7,236 nt of DNA from Oscillospiraceae bacterium. GTDB taxonomy: Bacteria; Bacillota; Clostridia; Oscillospirales; Oscillospiraceae. Location: assembly GCA_029067025.1 (NCBI GenBank), contig JAIEFH010000081.1:1-7236 (forward strand). The letters run 5' to 3'. The notes below the pieces were generated by a model. It was not told the DNA's origin and made no database searches. It saw nothing but the letters and a program-made list of their open reading frames with translations. This document shows, piece by piece, positions 4,951-7,236 of the stretch (positions are counted from its first letter, which is position 1; every line of letters starts with the position of its first letter). The position numbers and the translations under genes are program-made.

Positions 4951-5712
4951 CTATCGTGCTAATACCGCCAGGACGATTAGATGGAGCGGGTAAAGAATAT
5001 AAAATACAATCCCTGGAACTTTCATTTTCCGCTTGCCATTATAAAATACCAGGGCAATGAAGGCCATGGGCGCCAACGGATATTGCAGGCAGCAGATTAG
5101 GGCTGGGATCAGCCTGATGATTCGCTTGGAGCGGAAGCAATAAAAAATGGCAGCCAGCAGCGCCATGGACACACCGTACTCCGGACGCAGCAGCAGCATC
5201 CAGAACAGGCCGCACAGCGTCAGAAGCATTTGCAGGATGACCCGGTCCACCATCTGCAGCTTTTCCGCCCTGCGCATAAAATACAACATGACCAGGCAGA
5301 GTGCCAGCCCCAGTACGGGGCTCTGCCGGGAAAAGTCCAGCATCCGCCCGCTCATAGCAAAATCATAGGCAAACTCACCCACCACGGCGGTTGCCGCCAC
5401 CCGGATGAGGTAGCGGCGAAAATCCGATGTGTGCAGGAAACCTTCCACCAATAAAAACGCGAACAGGGGCACCGCCAACCCGGCCAGCGCGTCCATCACG
5501 CCCGCGAGGCCTACCCAGGCCATCAGCTGGCTGTCTGTGTCCATGGCGGCCATCAAGCTTTCCTGGGTATAGGTATCCAGCCGGATCACAGCATTTTTCA
5601 GGATCACGGTATTGGCGGAGGCCAGCACCATGATCAGTGCCGCTCCGTATTTCAACCACTGCTCAGGCACCTTCAGGAACCGGCGAGCGATCTTTTCCCG
5701 AATATTTTCCAT
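4951..5712 (-). CDS. TraX-family polytopic membrane protein
   Basis: This 253-residue inner-membrane protein is of the TraX family (PF05857). On F plasmids TraX N-acetylates pilin; the many chromosomal Firmicute members probably act as acyltransferases on unknown substrates. Diagnostic features are the first helix WLKYGAALIMVLASAN, the segment VPLFAFLLVEGFLHTSDFRRYLIR, the Phe-Ala-Tyr-Asp region after it (VVGEFAYDFAMSG) and the C-terminal end FYILYPLHLIVLAVL with the conserved YPLHL. Some seven or eight hydrophobic segments cover the chain and the length is normal, so it seems intact although it ends next to a gene remnant. The ATG at 5712 has AGGAAAGGA (5721-5729) upstream. A strong palindrome (5728-5749) abuts that ribosome site. 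No promoter is obvious; it may be read through from malG. There are no conjugation genes nearby. Confidence 0.88.
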   Translation of the reverse strand: MENIREKIARRFLKVPEQWLKYGAALIMVLASANTVILKNAVIRLDTYTQESLMAAMDTDSQLMAWVGLAGVMDALAGLAVPLFAFLLVEGFLHTSDFRRYLIRVAATAVVGEFAYDFAMSGRMLDFSRQSPVLGLALCLVMLYFMRRAEKLQMVDRVILQMLLTLCGLFWMLLLRPEYGVSMALLAAIFYCFRSKRIIRLIPALICCLQYPLAPMAFIALVFYNGKRKMKVPGIVFYILYPLHLIVLAVLAR

Positions 5713-5727
5713 AGCCAGCCATCCTTT

Positions 5728-5749
5728 CCTGCGGGCATATGCCCGCAGG
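5728..5749. repeat. Perfect 22-bp palindrome next to the traX ribosome site
   Basis: The sequence is a perfect inverted repeat centred on CATATG (5736-5741), with arms CCTGCGGG and CCCGCAGG. In a minus-strand transcript it would fold just before, and partly over, the traX ribosome site AGGAAAGGA (5721-5729). No U-tract follows on either strand, so it is not an ordinary terminator. It shares GCAGG (5745-5749) with the next hairpin, so the two cannot fully form together. Confidence 0.7.
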
Positions 5750-5770
5750 CCCCCACCAGTGGGGGCCTGC
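5745..5770. repeat. Perfect 12-bp inverted repeat, competing hairpin
   Basis: GCAGGCCCCCAC (5745-5756) pairs perfectly with GTGGGGGCCTGC (5759-5770) around a two-base centre. The stem is very GC-rich. It overlaps the 22-bp palindrome by five bases, so in a transcript across the malG-traX gap the structures compete. No U-tract follows on either strand. Confidence 0.7.
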
Positions 5771-5776
5771 TAAAGA

Positions 5777-5821
5777 GGGATGGATACCGTCCCCGCGGCG
5801 CGGGGTCCCGGTATCCATCCC
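5777..5821 (-). terminator. Probable terminator of the malFG transcript
   Basis: A 13-bp perfect outer stem (5777-5789 with 5809-5821) encloses a second 6-bp stem CCCCGC/GCGGGG (5791-5796 with 5800-5805) and a 3-nt loop. It lies 24 nt past the malG stop. Read on the minus strand it is followed by TCTTT, a weak U-tract. On the plus strand it is followed by CATTTTT, so it could terminate in both directions. An extra CCCAT/ATGGG hairpin (5819-5832) precedes it on the malG side. Confidence 0.72.
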
Positions 5822-5845
5822 ATTTTTATGGGGGTAGAAGAAGCG

Positions 5846-6727
5846 CTATCCCTTGACGGCTCCGCTGACACCCTCGGCATAGTACTTCTGGGTTGCCATA
5901 AAGAGCGTTGCAATGGGGATCGAGATGACGACGGCCGCCGCGGCAAACGCGCAGAACCACTGGTCGATATATTCCCGTTCCAGCATCTGGTACATACCGA
6001 CCGCTACGGTGTAGTAGTCCTTATTGGGCCCGCACAGCACCTTGGCGAGCATGAAGTCTTTGAAGGGGCCGGCAAAAGAGGTCAGCAAGGTGTAGACAAT
6101 GATCGGCTTGCTCAAGGGCATAATGATCCTGGTCAGAACGCCCCAGTTGGTAGCGCCATCGATCCGGGCCGCCTCGTCCAAAGCGGTGGGCACCGTGTCA
6201 AAGAAGCCCTTAGCGATGTGGTAATCCACACCGGCGCCGCCGGCGTAGACACAAATCATGGCCACTCGCAGCATGGGACCCTCGGTCCAGCCCAGCATCT
6301 TGATGATGTAGTATACAGCGATCATGGACATAAAACCGGGGAACAGTTTGATGATCATGGCCACATTCATCAGGGGCTTTCTGGCCGGGAAGCGCAGGCG
6401 AGACAAGGTGTAGGCCACCGATACCACGAAGAATGTGGAAATCAGGCAGCTCACTGCCGCGACCAGCAGCGTGTTCAGCAGCATCTGGGGGAAGTTGAAC
6501 ACGGAGAAATCGGTGAACAGCTTTATGTAGTTCTTCAGGGAGTATGACGTGGGGAAAAAGGTGGAGCTATAGGACCCCTGGGTACCCCGGAAGCTGGTCA
6601 TGATGACCCAGAAGATGGGGATCAGCCAGATGAAGGCCAGAGCGGCCAGGAGCACATGGGCCAGCACGATTCCGATCCGCTTGCCCAGCGGCTTTGTGTT
6701 TTTCCGCGTGGTGATCTTGTTGCTCAT
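5846..6727 (-). CDS. malG: Maltose-type sugar ABC transporter permease (MalG-like)
   Basis: This 293-residue inner-membrane protein is one of two permease subunits of a CUT1-family carbohydrate importer. A cytoplasmic basic N-terminus (residues 1-18) precedes six predicted membrane helices, the first near 19-43. The EAA loop EAARIDGATNWGVLTRIIMPLSKP (185-208) docks the ATPase; it has the conserved Glu-Ala-Ala, Asp-Gly and the final Pro. The protein ends AEGVSGAVKG, close to the MalG/GanQ/MdxG C-terminus (GGVKG), which favours maltodextrin or a related glucan or galactan oligosaccharide as substrate. The ATG overlaps the malF stop as ATGA (6724-6727), so translation is coupled. The binding protein and ATPase genes are not in the window. 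The subfamily is confident; the exact sugar is not, so the symbol follows the family. Confidence 0.9.
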   Translation of the reverse strand: MSNKITTRKNTKPLGKRIGIVLAHVLLAALAFIWLIPIFWVIMTSFRGTQGSYSSTFFPTSYSLKNYIKLFTDFSVFNFPQMLLNTLLVAAVSCLISTFFVVSVAYTLSRLRFPARKPLMNVAMIIKLFPGFMSMIAVYYIIKMLGWTEGPMLRVAMICVYAGGAGVDYHIAKGFFDTVPTALDEAARIDGATNWGVLTRIIMPLSKPIIVYTLLTSFAGPFKDFMLAKVLCGPNKDYYTVAVGMYQMLEREYIDQWFCAFAAAAVVISIPIATLFMATQKYYAEGVSGAVKG

Positions 6728-7236
6728 CGGAAGCCCTCCTCGTCCTTGTAGGATTTGCTGAACCGGAACGTCAGCAGGGACACGGCGCTCAGCGACACGA
6801 AGGTCAGTATGCCGATGACCGCGCCCACATCGTAGTACCGGTTATCGATCGTCAGCTTGTACAGCCAGGTAATGAGCAAATCCGTACTGCCCGCCGTGGA
6901 TTCCACCGCCCGCGGCAGGCCCGCGCTGGTCAGGAAAATCACGTTGAAGTTGTTGATGTTCCCGGTAAAGGTGGTGATGAGGTACGGCGTAGTGACGAAC
7001 AGCACGTAGGGCAGGGTGATCTTGAAGAACATGACCACCGGGTTCGCGCCATCCACACGGGCCGCTTCATACAGCTCCGGCGGGATGTTCTGCAAAATGC
7101 CCGTCATTTGGAGCAGCGCATAGGGAACGCCCACCCAGATGTTGATGAGGACCACCGAGCACCGGGCCCATGTGGTATCCGTAAAGACGGGCAGCGGCGA
7201 GGTAATCAGCCCCATGTTTTGCAGCAGCACATTGCC
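6724..7236 (-). CDS. malF: Maltose-type sugar ABC transporter permease (MalF-like), partial
   Basis: These are the last 170 residues of the partner permease of MalG; the N-terminal part lies beyond the right edge of the window. The visible chain starts GNVLLQNMGLITSPLPVFTD, then has a membrane helix (VVLINIWVGVPYALLQMTGIL) and the EAA loop PPELYEAARVDGANPVVMFFKITLP, with canonical Glu-Ala-Ala, Asp-Gly-Ala and Leu-Pro. Two further membrane helices follow, the second near GAVIGILTFVSLSAVSLLTF. The C-terminal helices and the NFN-(V)IFLTS-GLPR segment resemble MalF/GanP/MdxF, supporting a maltodextrin or galactan oligosaccharide importer. The stop overlaps the malG start by 4 bp, the usual malF-malG arrangement. 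The open frame continues to the edge without a start, so the apparent GTG at 7230 is internal. Confidence 0.9.
   Translation of the reverse strand, partial: GNVLLQNMGLITSPLPVFTDTTWARCSVVLINIWVGVPYALLQMTGILQNIPPELYEAARVDGANPVVMFFKITLPYVLFVTTPYLITTFTGNINNFNVIFLTSAGLPRAVESTAGSTDLLITWLYKLTIDNRYYDVGAVIGILTFVSLSAVSLLTFRFSKSYKDEEGFR

Noticed and set aside
5780..6547. 255-codon open frame on the plus strand
   Set aside because: It is antisense to malG and rich in Gly, His, Gln and Asp with no recognisable domain. It also starts inside the terminator hairpin.
7228..7230. GTG as the start codon of malF
   Set aside because: The reading frame continues to the window edge, and a MalF-type protein needs several more N-terminal membrane helices.

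Overview
The window looks like chromosomal DNA of a GC-rich, spore-forming Firmicute. It is most likely an Oscillospiraceae-type gut Clostridium of the Flavonifractor/Oscillibacter/Pseudoflavonifractor kind. This placement is inferred from strong GGAGG-type ribosome sites, sigma-A promoters with good TATAAT boxes, a sporulation sigma-K gene fragment, and a maltose-type ABC importer with Firmicute-like permeases. No rRNA, tRNA, CRISPR array, transposase or integrase is visible.

Left part (1-4240). A FlK-like hotdog thioesterase is transcribed leftwards and runs off the window edge. Divergently, a regulatory and export locus runs rightwards: OmpR-family response regulator, small TfoX C-terminal-domain protein, BcrA/LanF-type ABC ATPase, ABC-2 permease, and a short sensor histidine kinase. 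It closes with a strong rho-independent terminator. The regulator and TfoX gene share one promoter. The ATPase, permease and kinase start from a second promoter, preceded by four short direct repeats spaced 11-12 bp apart, which look like the response regulator's operator. The layout fits a self-contained stress or antimicrobial-peptide response module: a kinase with almost no extracellular part, probably sensing in or at the membrane, its regulator, and the transporter it induces.

Middle part (4241-4950). A sporulation-type promoter precedes the first 68 codons of a pro-sigma-K gene, which stops abruptly in the conserved N-terminal region at HIV-NKG. The rest of sigK is not in the window. 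After about 100 bp of AT-richer, gene-free DNA comes, in the opposite direction, a 5'-truncated C-terminal piece of an AAA/DUF4143 ATPase. This stretch has the marks of a breakpoint or of the edge of inserted DNA. It could be the left end of a sigK-intervening (skin-like) element or simple decay.

Right part (4951-7236), all on the minus strand. A TraX-family membrane protein lies downstream of a MalG-type and a (partial) MalF-type sugar permease. The malF and malG genes overlap by ATGA. An array of strong inverted repeats, including a probable terminator, separates malG from traX.
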